Below are positions 1 through 12,669 of a stretch of DNA of 64,000 nt, piece by piece. This DNA comes from Jacaranda mimosifolia. Lineage: Eukaryota; Streptophyta; Magnoliopsida; Lamiales; Bignoniaceae. A program made the position numbers and the translations under genes. Where the stretch lies: positions 25,380,710 to 25,444,709 of the forward strand of contig CM032120.1 in the NCBI GenBank assembly GCA_018894105.1, given 5' to 3'. How positions within the stretch are numbered: position 1 is the first letter of the stretch; each line of letters starts with the position of its first letter. The notes beneath the pieces are model-generated. The model made no database searches and had not been told where the DNA came from. It saw only the letters and a list, made by a program, of their open reading frames with translations.

Positions 1-56
1 TTGTGTAGCAAAAGTTTGGATCCAAGTTTATCATCCAAATTTATACATATTTTGTG

Positions 57-589
57 CAAGAGTGTGCACCAGTTTGGTTGATCGATCGAAACTAACTAAA
101 TCGAAAACACTTGGTTCAAATTCAATTCAATTGTGAAAATATGATTTAATTTTAGTTTTCAATTTTGTGGATATTTGGTTTTTTATTCGATTCAACCTTT
201 TTTTACAAAAAGAATAAATAAATAAATTAAATAGAAAATCATTATTTTCTTCTTTGTTTTATATTTTTAATATTTTTTCAAAATTTTTGGACCGTCGACT
301 GATTTCATTAATTTCCATTTTGGCTTCTTCTCATTTCTTGATTCTAATTCCCAAATATTCAACCCCTACCGTGAACTGTGAATCGTGGAAGTCTATTTTT
401 TATTCTTTTTTCTAAAAATTCAACTGACCAAAAGTCTAATCAAATCACATTGATTTTTTCAATTAAAATTGAAATCGAACTACTTAATTCGAATCAATTT
501 TTAATTTTTTACAAAATACCAAATCAAAATTATTGATTAATTGAATTTTTAATTTGATTTGATTTGATTTAACCAAACACACATCCCTA
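57..589. mobile_element. Possible non-autonomous hAT-like MITE (weak)
   Basis: The right end reads inward (minus strand) as TAGGGATGTGTGTTTGGTT and the left end as an imperfect match ending in the same TTTGGTT. The bases just outside (49-56 and 590-597) match at 6 of 8 positions, as an aged 8-bp hAT duplication would. The interior is AT-rich with no ORF. The TIRs are short and diverged, so this could be chance in AT-rich DNA. Confidence 0.33.
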
Positions 590-2010
590 ATATCGTGCGA
601 ATCTCATTCTTCCCCTTTCTTATCTCGTGGCTCTTTTTTGATATATATAGTAAAAAAGAAATAGATACCTAACTATTTGAGTATATTTAAATAGTAATAT
701 TTAATTTTATTATTTCTACAAAAAGTTACATTAATATATAATAAATGGACTTCAACATATTAAATTCACTTTCAATCCAAGCCCTTTTAATTCAACAATC
801 TTAATTTTATTTATTTATTTATTTATTTATGAGAAAATAAAAAATCTAAAGTTGTACATCTGTCTCCCTTCGCACCAAAAGTTGATAGTGCAAAAAAGAA
901 AAGAGAAAAAGCCCAAATGATATGACTTACCTCCCCCGCAAAGAGGCGGGCCCCATCGGAGCCGCGTAGGCCAAAATTCACAGCTAGTAAAATGGGAAGA
1001 CAGAAAGTCACTCTCAGCCAGCACAGCCGACCAATTACGGGCTGCCCGAATCTTTCCATTCAGCGCAGTACACCTCTTGTAATCTCATATGATAACGGAT
1101 GAAGGTTTAAAAAAGATTAAAGACAAAAAGTGGAAAATCACTTCGGCTATGTCTTGTTCTCTTGTTTTTTAAAGGAAAGCATTTATTTTTTAAAAATGAA
1201 ATTAAAATATAAATTAAAGATATATTCATTTTAAATTATTATATTAATAAATATATTTTAATTATTATTTTTAATATAATTAACAAATATAATAACATAA
1301 AAATTCGATGCAACACTAGTAATAAGAGAAAAACATGCGTGCAAAAATAGATATTTGAAGTAAAAAATATATATTAAAACTGAAAATATTTTTTTCATGT
1401 ATTTCTCCATATATAAGTGATCAAAATATATTTTACCTAAAATTTCTGCTAAAACACACAAAAATACACCAAACATAGTCTTTGTCTTCATCAGATTGTA
1501 CTTGCCTGTTAATTTTTTATTAAAAAAATGAAAATTATACCCACTTGCATATTAAAGTTTGTAGGATTCAAAATTTAAATCTCATACATACAAGGACAAG
1601 ACTAGTATCACTGACCTTATTGACCACTCAACAATCTCCCGATCATTTGTAGCCATCAAATTTTCTGGCTTAATGATGAGCTACTTAGACCTGAATTAGT
1701 TAAACCCCATGAGATTTAAAAATACATTAATTGTTAAAGGCTCATTTTAATTCAATTTGTTAAATAAACTAAACCCAACTAAATTCTTCTCGTGTTCATA
1801 ACACTTTAAAAATAGCAAGGCTCAAGTTTGATTCAATTAATTAAAAATATTGTAAATTGTCGAACTAATCAAGTTGAACTCATAATTAGTTCGATTAAAT
1901 TCATCTGAAATCAACTTATGTGAAAAATAAATTAAGTTCAAATTCAATTTCAAATTAATTCATAAAAAAATCAAACTAGTTTCTATTATAACCTTTTCAA
2001 GCCTAACTAC
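590..2010. other. AT-rich intergenic DNA
   Basis: No gene is recognisable. A GC-richer patch lies at about 930-1080 and contains a short open frame on the minus strand that resembles nothing I know. It could be the upstream region of a gene lying left of the window. The rest is AT-rich simple sequence. Confidence 0.5.
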
Positions 2011-2019
2011 TTTCTATTA

Positions 2020-3024
2020 GGGTTAAATTTCATTTTACCCCTTTGTACTATGGGGTAGCTGAATCCCCCATACTATCAAAACTTTTAAATACCCCCTTAA
2101 AATCATCTATCGTTAGTAAAATAGTTGACAGTATTAAAACTTTACGATAAATTACTTATTTAACCTCAAAAAATAACTAAATAATATAAAATTTTGGGAT
2201 ACGTGGCATTTTTTTTCTTATGTAGACAGATCTATCCTTGGCATAAAGAAAAGAGACAAGTATATTCAGCTTACTTTTCTTCTCACTCACAAAGAAACCC
2301 TAAAATATCATCCCAAAATTTTAAAAATATCTAGTAGAAAATTTATGGTGAATACTAAAAGATATAGTGCCTATCTGTACAGGAACAAGCGAATTAATTT
2401 TTGACAAGTTGTCTGAAGTTAATCGATTAGTATATCTCAACTTTGAAACCCTAGAATTTTGGGATTTCTTTCAATTTGCTTATTCAATTAGAGTTTTACA
2501 AAGTAATGATAAATTATAAGTGAAATATAACAAAATTCTACATATTATTATATATTTTTTATTTCCCAAAATGAATGCAAATTTGAAAAAATTTAGACAA
2601 ATAGTTCCGAAATAGAAATATGTATAATGATCCCATGTTTTTTTCCATGCAAACAACCGCTGTTTTGTTGGTCCCATGTGTTCTGTATTATAATAAAATT
2701 GTTTAATGTTCTTTAAAAAAAATAAAATGATTTAATGTTTGTGTTAGATTAGGAGTTAGATGATGCTTTAGGTCCTCAAATGACAATAACAAAATTGAAA
2801 TAAGAAAATTGAACATTATATAGTAACTCACAAGGGTATTTTGGACATAAATTTTTTTAATGATCATATATATAAAGGGAAGATAATTTTAGTATCACAT
2901 CAGCCAAACAACTATTACTTTTCTAAAGACAGAGAAATTTGAGAGGAATATTTGAAGGTTTTAATAGAATGGAGGGTATTTGACATATACCCCATATTAC
3001 AAAGGAGTAAAATAAATCTAACCC
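2020..3024. mobile_element. Non-autonomous Mutator-like element (MULE), 1.0 kb
   Basis: The left end starts GGGTTAAATTTCATTTTACC and the inverted right end starts GGGTTAGATTTATTTTACTC. The inverted similarity continues for roughly 80 bp with small gaps. A perfect 9-bp direct repeat, TTTCTATTA, flanks the element at 2011-2019 and 3025-3033; a 9-bp target duplication is the Mutator-superfamily signature. No transposase can be read, so it would need enzyme from elsewhere. A diverged copy of the right flank (about 30 bp) also precedes the left duplication, so the target site was already locally duplicated. Confidence 0.78.
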
Positions 3025-3033
3025 TTTCTATTA

Positions 3034-3812
3034 TAACCTTGTCAAGCTTAACTTTATTATGTCATGTTGAGTACTATATTATTTATTTAGTAAAATAATC
3101 AAATACATTATTATATTTGAACATCAATTAACAATAAATTTCTAATCATTTACAACTATAAATTATTATCAAACATATATTCTATAAGTAGATAAAACAT
3201 TCATACTTTTGATGGAATTCGAATTTAGAACCTAAATTTTACTAATGGAAGGTAATATTGAGTTTTATTATAAGTGTTTTTTTCTATAAAAGAATCTTTA
3301 GCAATTCTTTTTTTTCTTTTATTTTCTTTTTTTTTTTGAGAGTGGGTTAGGGAATACAATGTATCCTTAATTTTATTTTGAAAATTGGATACATATTGAT
3401 ATTGTTTTGGAATCAAGATGGTATCTTTAGTTTTATTTTGAAAGTGGGACAAATTATCTTATAGATACCAAATTAGTATCTTTTTGCCTGATTAGTGGAG
3501 TGAAGACATATGTATAATGATAATGTTAGATGATATATATATATATATATATAATGATTATTTCTGTCTTGAAAAATAAGATGAAAGGTATTTTGAGATA
3601 TTTTAAGAAAAATAAAAATATTATATTTGATTTTATTTCTCAAAAAGAATTTGAGAAATAAAAAAATATAGCCAAATTTTCATTGGAATTGTATATAAAT
3701 CAAATATCTTTGTTTTGTTGCAAGAAAATTTTCTATTTAAATTTAAGGCAATATTTTGGATTATTTTTGAAAATGTGAAATTTATGTAATTGTTTGGCGC
3801 CTTCAAGCAGAT
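3034..3812. other. AT-rich intergenic DNA
   Basis: No gene is seen. It holds T-rich runs near 3300-3340 and a short (AT)n stretch near 3534-3553. It ends at the tRNA gene. Confidence 0.5.
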
Positions 3813-3885
3813 GGGGATGTAGCTCAATTGGTAGAGCGCTCGCTTTGCATGCGAGAGGTACGGGGATCGAAACCCCGCATCTCCA
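3813..3885 (+). tRNA. tRNA-Ala (anticodon UGC)
   Basis: A 73-nt cloverleaf with no intron. The acceptor GGGGATG pairs with CATCTCC (one G-U pair) and the discriminator is A. The anticodon stem CTCGC/GCGAG closes the loop TTTGCAT, giving anticodon TGC at 3846-3848, which reads Ala codons. The D-arm carries the A box (TAGCTCAATTGG) and the T-arm the B box (GGGATCGAAACCC). CCA is not encoded, as expected for a nuclear gene. A T5 run follows as the pol III stop. It decodes GCA (and by wobble GCG) in cytosolic translation. Confidence 0.96.
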
Positions 3886-3902
3886 CCTTCTGCAGGTTCT
3901 GC

Positions 3903-3907
3903 TTTTT
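3903..3907 (+). terminator. Pol III terminator of tRNA-Ala
   Basis: A run of five T residues starts 18 nt after the mature 3' end, the usual pol III termination signal in plants. Confidence 0.75.
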
Positions 3908-4582
3908 GGTCTACACGTATTTGAAGAAATTTTGGTTCTTTAGCTTCTCTTTCTTAACATCGAAGTGTTCGATGATGAAGAGAAATTAATGGTACTATCC
4001 AATTTTTGCTCTTCCCTGCATTGACTATATAGAATGATAAAAGCCCAGTCTGCAGGTAATAGATAAACAAAAAAATAAATAAATGGAAAAACATTCATAC
4101 ATCTCTTTTAACTTCGTTTCTATCAACCTCAAATCCAAAATTGAGCCGCCTTAATTTTGACGCGAGTTGCAGAGCATAACTGAGACATATGGATATATAT
4201 ATATACATACACACAACCAACTGTATCTATCATCATCCCACTTTTGACCATTTCTCTAAGAAACACTTATTGTCTGAACTTACAAACAAAAAGTTCTTGT
4301 TGAAACTCGTAAAAACAACACAACAAAAATGAATTATCTTTCACGGGCTAGTGTATTAATTCTGCTTCTTTTTTCTTTTTCCTTTTTTCCAAAAATTCTT
4401 GGAATTTGGAGCTCTGGGTTGGGGTGGGATTGGGGGGGGCGGGGGTGGGGGTGTATTTTGGGATGTAAGGTAGAAAGTGACATCTGATGGACCCCAAAGA
4501 CCATCTTGCATTTATCCATCACGGGTTGCAACTTGCAAGAAAACAACATGAGTTTAGTACTCAGATAATCCTGAAATTTTGT
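3908..4582 (+). other. Intergenic DNA, presumed upstream region of the xylosidase gene
   Basis: No gene is seen between the tRNA gene and the xylosidase TATA box. It includes a (TA) run near 4190-4205 and the G-rich tract listed separately. Confidence 0.5.
4416..4451 (+). promoter_or_regulatory. G-rich tract, potential G-quadruplex
   Basis: Five G-runs of 3 to 8 bases sit within 36 bp (GGG, GGGG, GGG, G8, then G5 and G5) with loops of 1 to 3 nt. This meets the usual G3+ quadruplex pattern with short loops. It lies about 130-170 bp upstream of the TATA box of the xylosidase gene, on the coding strand. A regulatory role is inference only. Confidence 0.5.
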
Positions 4583-4591
4583 CTCTATAAA
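4583..4591 (+). promoter_or_regulatory. TATA box of the xylosidase gene
   Basis: TCTATAAAA lies 132 bp upstream of the chosen ATG. A start of transcription about 30 bp downstream would leave a 5' leader of roughly 110 nt. Confidence 0.6.
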
Positions 4592-4722
4592 ATTCCACTA
4601 ATCAAGAATTACTACAACACTTATTAGTTATCGATACTGCTGCATTCATATTCAAAACCGCCAACTTTTGTTTCTCCTTCCTTTTTCATCCCATTCTTGT
4701 GCAGGGAGGTCATAACAATTCA

Positions 4723-7700
4723 ATGGCCCCTGCAAAGAACTCACTCCTCCTCTGTTTGCCCATCCTCTGCATTATTATATCAAGCTTCATTTTCAAGCCC
4801 CTTTTTGCTCAGGGAAAGCCCCTTTTTGCCTGCGACGTGACGAGCAATCCCGGGCTGAAGAATTTCAGCTTCTGTGATCCGTCATTGGACCTGAACACCC
4901 GAGTGGGTGATTTGGTGAGTCAGCTGACATTGCAGGAGAAAATTGGGTGGCTGGTGAGTGGTGCAAAGGGAGTGAGTAGGCTTGGAATTCCGAACTACGA
5001 GTGGTGGTCTGAGGCTTTGCATGGAGTCTCCTATGGCGGGCCGGGGACCAAGTTTTCGGGCCCTGTTCCTGGTGCCACTAGCTTTCCTCAGGTCATTCTC
5101 ACTGCAGCAACTTTCAATGAATCCTTATTCGAGACCATTGGAAAGGTAATCTTCATTCTTTACACCCTTCTGCTATTCTCCTTTTCTCTTTTTTTAATTC
5201 TTTAGGCCCTTTAGATTGTTTCAATGTGTCTGTTGTGATTGATTTAAGCCAAATTTTCAGCACTTTCTCTGTGGGATTCTTTTGCTTTCTTGGAAAGCTG
5301 GTGTATGATGAATTGCAGATATAGTTCTTTCCAGCATTAATGGCTTTTTGCCAACTGCATGAAGTCTTATCTGCATATGTGATCTGTATTTCTATGCAAA
5401 CTTTCATTGCCAATGTTCTGGAATGCCTTGAATAAAGTTTAAAATAAATAATCTTAGGTTTCAACTGAAAAAAGGTTTTATTTTCTGAGGTTCATATCTA
5501 CTGTGATCTCTTTTTCGAAAGGGTCACTCATTTCCTTGTTGAATTCTTTAAAATGAGACGCGTTTTCTTCCAAAGTTGTCGTTTTTAATCACGAAAGGCA
5601 ATTGCATTACATATGTCACCGTCGCATTATTTTCTCATGTTATATGCGGACAACAATATTTGTTTTAATTTGTTGTTGATGATGATCCATACCATAATGT
5701 CATGACAGACGTCCTAATGTTGATTGTGTCAATCAGAAGATCTATAAGAAAAAGATAAAGTAGTTGATTTTTTGAAGGACCATATTATATACATTCACCT
5801 TTGTAAAGTAGGTGGACTCCTCATTTATAGACTTTTCAATCATCAAAGCACTGTGCTTTGCTTTAGTCATTAGTTAGTAGAAAATGATAACGCAAGGGCG
5901 ATTAAGGTTGGTCTGATTAAGACAAGTTATCAGATGAAGAAAATCACCAATATAGACAAGTAATTTCTTGGATATTCAATCATGATTCTAGCTTTCTAAC
6001 TAACTTCTTTTTCTGTCCATAGCATATACTGATGAAACGTTATGCTTAGCTGGGCTGTCTGATAATGTGAACGAAAAATGAAGCCAAACATGATTTGGGG
6101 TTTAGTCAAAAGTTCCAACTAATCCTTAAGATCACAACCGTATAGGTACGAGGTCTTGAAATGTTTTGATGTCCGCAGGTGGTCTCCACTGAGGCAAGAG
6201 CAATGCACAATGTTGGATTAGCTGGATTGACATTTTGGTCCCCAAATGTGAATATATTTCGCGACCCCAGATGGGGAAGAGGCCAAGAAACTCCCGGAGA
6301 AGATCCGGTGCTGTCCAGCAAGTATGGAGCAGCTTATGTAAGAGGGCTGCAGCAAAGAGATGATGGCGACCTAGAAAGACTCAAAGTTGCTGCTTGCTGT
6401 AAGCATTACACTGCTTATGATTTGGACAATTGGAAAGGGATCCAGAGATACAGTTTCAATGCTTTGGTAATAATGGGCTACAACTTTCATATTGATACAT
6501 TTCCTCCTTTTTTTAGCAGAAATCAGATGTTTGTTTCCTTTGGCATGTCTGAGTTAGGTAACACAGCAAGATTTGGATGACACCTATCAGCCCCCATTCA
6601 AGAGCTGTGTTCTTGATGGAAATGTTGCTAGCGTGATGTGTTCGTATAATCAAGTCAATGGCAAGCCGACCTGTGGCGACCTTGACCTGTTGGCTGGTGT
6701 GATCCGGGGTGAATGGAACTTGAATGGGTATATCTGCTGTATTTTTAAGTTATAACAGAAAGTTTTCGATCGTTAAGAAAATATATGCATTTAAAACTCT
6801 ATGGTATACTGCTCGCATTTTGGTTGCTGCAGATACATCGTTTCAGATTGTGATTCGCTGAAAGAGATGTTCAATTCCCAGCATTATACCACTACTCCTG
6901 AGGAGACTGCCGCTTTTGCTGTGAATTCAGGTTTGAATTATTCCACATGGTATTGGGGAAATGCATGCAATATAATACTTCTACTCTTAAAAACCATGAT
7001 ATCATTTTCTTCATGCAGGCTTGGACCTTAACTGTGGGTCTTTCCTCAGCGATAACACTGAAGCTGCAGTGAATCGTGGGCTGCTGAGCGTAACAGAAAT
7101 TGACAGAGCCGTTTCGAACAATTTTGCAACGATGATGAGATTGGGGTTCTTTGATGGAGACCCCAGCAAACAGCTTTATGGAAATCTCGGCCCAGAAGAT
7201 GTCTGCACAGAGGCAAACCAGGAACTTGCCCGTGAAGTTGCACGACAAGGGATTGTTCTTCTCAAGAACACTGAAGGCTCACTGCCCTTATCACCTACAG
7301 CCATCAAGTCCTTAGCAGTTATTGGCCCCAATGCTAATGCAACCCACACCATGTTAGGAAATTATGAAGGTACTCTTAATTTCTTCGGGATGAAACCTTA
7401 AATCTTGTAAAACTCTTCTTGTTGTCAACATTGATGATACATTCAGCATCTTTGCAGGCAATCCTTGTAAGTACACGAGTCCACTGCAAGGCCTAACGGC
7501 CACTGTCCCAACAGTTTATCAGCCGGGCTGTGCAGACATGTCGTGTGGGACTGCTCAAGTGGATGCAGCCAAGAATACAGCATCTACAGCCGATGCTGTA
7601 GTTTTAGTTATGGGTTCGGACCAATCCATTGAGAGGGAGAGCCTGGACAGAACAGATATTACTCTTCCAGGACAGCAGCAACTTCTGATATCCGAGGTTG

Positions 7701-8525
7701 CAAAGGTTTCCAAGGGACCTGTGATTCTTGTCATAATGTCCGGAGGGGGAATGGATGTCCAGTTCGCAAAAGATGATCCTAAAGTTACTAGCATTCTTTG
7801 GGTCGGTTTCCCTGGAGAAGCCGGTGGAGCTGCTATTGCAGATGTGATCTTCGGATATCACAATCCAAGTAAGCCTTTCATACTCATTTCTTCACACATA
7901 ATCTAACAAAAGCCTACTGAAAAATTGTGGTGGTGGACTTGTGGTGCTTTTAGGTGGAAGACTACCAATGACTTGGTACCCACAATCATACGCTGACAAC
8001 ATTAACATGACCGATATGAACATGAGAGCGGACCCTGCCACAGGGTACCCTGGTCGAACGTATCGTTTCTACAAGGGCCCCACGGTCTTCTCATTCGGCA
8101 ATGGAGAGAGCTACTCCCAATTCGATCACCACTTGATTCAAGCACCAGAGCTCGTGTCCGTTCCCTTGGAAGAAGGGCACGGTTGCTTCTCATCAACGTG
8201 CAAGTCCATCGACGCATTGGAGGAGGGCTGCAAGAATTTAGCTTTCAACATTGATCTGAGAGTCAAGAATGTAGGAAAAATGAGTGGGAGTCATACTGTT
8301 TTATTGTTTTCGAGTCCACCAGAGGAGCGTAATGCGCCTCAGAAACACTTATTAGCGTTCCAAAAGGTGCGTTTAGCGCCAGAGGCAGAAGAGCTGGTTA
8401 GATTCAATGTGGATGTTTGTAAGCATTTGAGCACGGTGGATGAAGAGGGCTACCGGAGAGTGGCTCTGGGAGAACACCTTATTCATGTAGGAAGCATGAC
8501 ACATTCCTTGAACGTGAGGATTTGA
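4723..8525 (+). CDS. BXL4: GH3 beta-D-xylosidase / alpha-L-arabinofuranosidase, BXL4 type
   Basis: A secreted cell-wall enzyme that removes terminal xylose (and often arabinose) from xylan and arabinan. Exons: 4723-5145, 6179-6466, 6558-6727, 6833-6930, 7019-7369, 7458-7868, 7954-8525. All introns are GT-AG, phases agree, and the product is 770 aa, the family's usual size. Residues 1-30 form a signal peptide ending near FAQ. The GH3 N-terminal barrel follows, with WWSEALHG, a [20 protein letters not shown] block and KHYTAYD. The nucleophile motif VSDCDS places catalytic Asp at 299. The GH3 C-terminal domain holds [10 protein letters not shown] (candidate acid/base Glu502 or Glu504) and ends in a fibronectin-III-like domain (about 690-770). 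An in-frame GTG upstream at 4699 is not a plausible start; ATG 4723 leads straight into the signal peptide. Similarity to Arabidopsis BXL4 (XYL4), recalled rather than computed, is stronger than to BXL1, BXL6 or BXL7. Nothing looks broken. Confidence 0.95.
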
Positions 8526-8605
8526 AGAAGTCCTAATGCTCATTTTTCCTTTTAACCTCTATTTTTCTTCTTTTTTCCCACAAGATTGGATAGAAGAAGA
8601 AGTTG

Positions 8606-8611
8606 AATAAA
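8606..8611 (+). terminator. Poly(A) signal of the xylosidase gene
   Basis: AATAAA lies 81 bp after the stop codon, the only canonical signal close to the gene's end. Confidence 0.5.
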
Positions 8612-8639
8612 ATTGAAACAATTTTCTTCTTCCATTGCT

Positions 8640-10719
8640 TCATCCAAATGCCAACTTGTGTAATCAAGATTATGAAAAGATAAGGAATTTTATGGTTTTA
8701 TTTCTCTTTTTCTTTTTCTGGCAACTTCGATTTATCATTCATCGTTTTGGATGAATCGGTTCAATTCTGTAGCATTTTGGCATTTCAAATTTTTGTCCAA
8801 TTTTGCATTAGTAGGAATTGAGCGAATTTTAAAGCATTTCGATGGCCTTGTTTTTTTTTTTTTTAATCCAATTTTGCATCATTAATAATTTTGAATGAAA
8901 TGTGCGAATTTCGTAACATTCATTTTATTTCTGCCGGTGCAATATATGAATACATAAATGATTGATGATTCTCTTCTTGCCGCAGAATTAAGTTTATTCA
9001 TAATCAAATACTTTCTGAAGAAATATCATAATCATTTTCTATTTACTTTATCATAAAACACTGATTGAAATAAAAGATATAATAGGTGAAATTTTCTTGT
9101 ATCCAAGTGAATTTATTTGACCTCTTTTTTTTTTGTGAAAAAAGTGTTGTGAAATCACAAATTATAAACAACAAATTATAACAAAATTGCAAATCAATTT
9201 ATTATCACATGGCAGTGTTTGTAAAAGGGATATAATGAATATTTCGGAAATAGCATATGATAGAACAAATATTCCAATTATTCGGTTGCAATACAGTTTA
9301 AAAACAGTATAAACCAACAACAAACAATCAATTTGGAATATAAGAACAAAAATAACTATTGTCAGTATTATATATCGAGAACTTATCTCAAAGTTTTGTA
9401 TCATAACAGAACTTAAACTAAATCACTATATAATGGTTTGCCTTGAAGAAATTATCGCTCCTACCAATGCAAAAGGGTCCAACGAAACTTCCTCTTCTGA
9501 TGCACTCCAAAGAGTTTCACCTCGATCACCACTCAATTGTCTTAATTCTGACAAGCAACACTTTACTTTTTTGGGAGATAGATATTAGAGGGAGAGAATA
9601 GATTTCTTAGTTGTATATAATTCTGACTGCAACAGCAGGTTTACATAAGCAAAAGGAGGAGCCAGAAAACTGTCCAGGTTCATTCTAATCCAAATACAAT
9701 ATGGAGCTGGTGCATAATCATGTCCAAATTCATTCTGGACCATGTGCAATGAACATGTAACTCCAAAAATGTTTCTAGCAGTTTTTATAATTACAGAAAT
9801 GGTTCTGCAACCTTAAAACCATATTTGACTTTTGAATTTTAAATCTGATTTTAAATTTTAAATTCCAAAATAAAATTAAAATTTTCAGCAAAAAAATTAA
9901 CCGGAGATAATTCCCCCAAACGCCCATGCTCAAGCCAGATGGCCTAGCCCGAGACGGGTAGGTAGTAGCAACACACGCATGTTGGCACACCCTCATGAGT
10001 TCCTTAGTTGATACTTTACCACGTACTAACACTTGAACCACATATAAGGTGCATTTCTATTGGAAAAACTTTCAATGTGAGATTAGTGGTCTTGTATAAG
10101 ATAAAAGAGCCTTTTATATTTCTATTTATTAATACTTATTCCCCCCATAATATGTGGGATTCCCCTATATACATAATCTTTTGTCTTTCTATTTTTCTCT
10201 TCACATTTATACAACACCTATGGGTTCCCATCAAATTGGCATCAATCCATAAATTTTGATTACTTCTTTATCATCTAATTAGTCTTAAATCCCAATTGAT
10301 TTGATGCTAATTACAACAAAAGACGCTAACAATTCACTAGCCACCAAATTTTCCTTCAAAAGAAGTCCTTTCCATGGCTACGGATTTTTGGATAGTTATA
10401 TTTATTGTTTTTATCACTTAAATAATCCAAATAACATGGGCCTCATCTGGGCCATGTTGTCTATCAACATTTTGGGCCTTGATCTAAAAATAAAGATGAC
10501 ATGCGTAATAAAACGCCTACATCGGCTTAATAATATCTCTTACATCTGCCCAATCTGGACCGACACAACCAAATATTACAATTACAATGCTTACTCTTTT
10601 TCTGATGGAAAAGTATAATGACTGCTCAAATCACCATTGACAATTACAAAGATAAGTTGCCACTTGCTATAACAGTCCAGTACTTTAAACAGGTTCCAAT
10701 TAAAATTAGAAGAGTTTTT
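8640..10719. other. Intergenic DNA without a recognisable gene
   Basis: About 2 kb, AT-rich. The stretch 9430-10040 is less AT-rich and looks like degraded repeat DNA, but I find no terminal repeats, duplication or protein similarity that would classify it. Short open frames on both strands resemble nothing I know. Confidence 0.45.
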
Positions 10720-11050
10720 GGGAATGTTTGGTTATATTTTCCTATGACAAAATCATTTTGAGGAAATATAATTAAATATATTCTCATTTTTCCTTCAAAA
10801 CTTTCATTTTTAATATATAAATACATATATTATATATTATATATATTATTATTCTAATAATAAAAAACCAACTCAATTCTATTTTCACCCTAAAAACTCA
10901 ACAAAAAAAACATTGATTTGATTGTTACAATAAAAAATATCTCCTCCAAAACATAAACAAACATACTAAAATATAACTTTCAGATTTCCAATAATTCATT
11001 CTCCTAAAACACATAATAAAATTACACAAAAAATATAACCAAACATTCCC
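10720..11050. mobile_element. MITE, 331 bp, PIF/Harbinger-like ends
   Basis: The two ends are perfect inverted copies over 21 bp, beginning GGGAATGTTTGGTTATATTT on each strand. The GGGNNTGTTTGGTT start is common in plant PIF/Harbinger MITEs. The flanks give TTT on both sides, which is compatible with a 3-bp duplication but not decisive in T-rich DNA. The interior is AT-rich and non-coding. Confidence 0.65.
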
Positions 11051-11583
11051 TTTATTATTATTGTTATTATTATTATTGGGTGACAAAGTTAGGTGATCCT
11101 TGATCAAATCTTGTTAGTGTGCTCTCTCCACCTTGTTCATGGTTGTTCACTTTTTTCGTCATCTTACCTATTTTTTGCTTTAGTTATTATATATATTTTT
11201 TAACTTATTGATTGTACCTAATCGTGTGAAATTAGGCTTGTTGCCTTTTTCTGTGGAGGTTTGGAATACGAGTAAGACAATACTTCCTAATACATGTTTC
11301 TCGAAGCTGAAAATATTATCAAGAAACCGATATTGTGATATTTAAGTAGTGAAATAGTATAGTCCACAGTATAATTATAATCATTAATGCATAAAGAATT
11401 ACGTGGGTTCTACACCTCAGTAAATATAGTAATCTTAAAATTTTGGGGTCCTAAAATTTTATATGAACTAGTATGTGTCCGGTACAATTCACCGAAAATA
11501 ATTCTAAGATTAAAATAATTTATTTTATAATAATATTTATTTAACTTCATGTGATTAAAAATCTATTAGTACTTAAATAAAAT
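11051..11583. other. AT-rich intergenic DNA
   Basis: No gene is seen. It opens with an ATT trinucleotide run (11051-11080) and ends at the AAAAT duplication of the next LTR element. Confidence 0.5.
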
Positions 11584-12554
11584 TGATGAGGGTAAGAATA
11601 GTATATAGTTGGATTGGGACGGAATCTGAGTGGATCGATCTGCCTAACTGAGTAAATGAGCTCCACAGATACCTGAGTTGAGTCCTGAAACCACGAGCAA
11701 ACGTCAGGCTAGCCGAGACGCCCTCGGCGGAGGCTCTCCGACGCTCAAGTTAGCATGAGGTCGGATAGATAACGAGCAGCAGAATGAGGGTTTTGTAGTA
11801 TGGAATGATATACCTTTAAAAGGCTGGAATAGGGGTATTTATAGTCCCAAGTAGGAGATCAAAATGTCCATGGTACCCTTGCTCTTGCAGGGAGGACCTT
11901 TGTCATTGCATGAGGGTTTTTAGGTCTTTTTCTTATATGAAATCCTTTTTCCAGGTGGCGCCCCCACATCCTTTTGGGATATGGTAGAGATCTCACATTT
12001 AATGCAGAGGCAAGCCGCCTGTCAGTGTATTTAATATGGCAGAGTAGTGGTTGAGTGCATTAAATGCGACAACAACTAGTGGTGAGAGAAACCTTCCTGT
12101 CTCGTAGGTCGACCTCTTCTGGTCGAGATATCTCCCCGACCGAATCTCTCTGACCACTCTGGTCGACCTATTCTGATCGACCTGTCCGCGGCCGTGGGTC
12201 TATCCACCCACTCTAGTCAAGTGCATGACCTCTCTGGTCGACCTATTCTGGTCACTCTGGTCAAATACATGACCTCTCTGGTCGACCGATCCTGGTCAGT
12301 ATGTCTCCTCAACCGTAGGTCTCTCTACCCACTTTGGTCGAGTGCATGACCTCTCTGGTCGAATCTCTCTGACCACTCTGGTCAAACGCATGACCTCATT
12401 GGGTCAAGATGACTCTCTAGCAATGGGCCTTTTGACCATAACCTGATCGATTGAAGGAAGACTGATAGCCTTTATTGGTCAATTAGCCCAATGTATTCTT
12501 GGGCCTGGGATAGTTCTATTGGGCTTGTTGGGCTCATCTTACTTCCCCATATCA
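11584..12554 (-). repeat. 3' LTR of the non-autonomous element
   Basis: 971 bp. It carries a TATAAATA promoter motif on the minus strand near 11836-11844. Compared with the other LTR it has an extra stretch of about 18 bp near 12165-12190 and a further small insertion, both within CTGGTCGACC-type short repeats (12100-12420). Confidence 0.88.
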
Positions 12555-12669
12555 GGAGTACCCCCACCCCCGAGTCCTAATCGAGCTCGCGATGAGAAGG
12601 AATGGGGAGTAGCTGATTTTCTTCATTCTATCGACCTCAAATTTTGATCATTCTTCAATGATTGATTGA

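Noticed and set aside
823..1059. 78-codon minus-strand frame in a GC-richer patch
   Set aside because: No similarity, no splice context, and an overlapping frame of similar length.
4699..4722. Earlier GTG start for the xylosidase
   Set aside because: A non-ATG start is unlikely in plants, and the eight extra residues precede a good signal peptide beginning at ATG 4723.
9430..10640. Possible degraded LTR or pararetrovirus-like DNA
   Set aside because: No terminal repeats, duplication or protein motif could be found on either strand.
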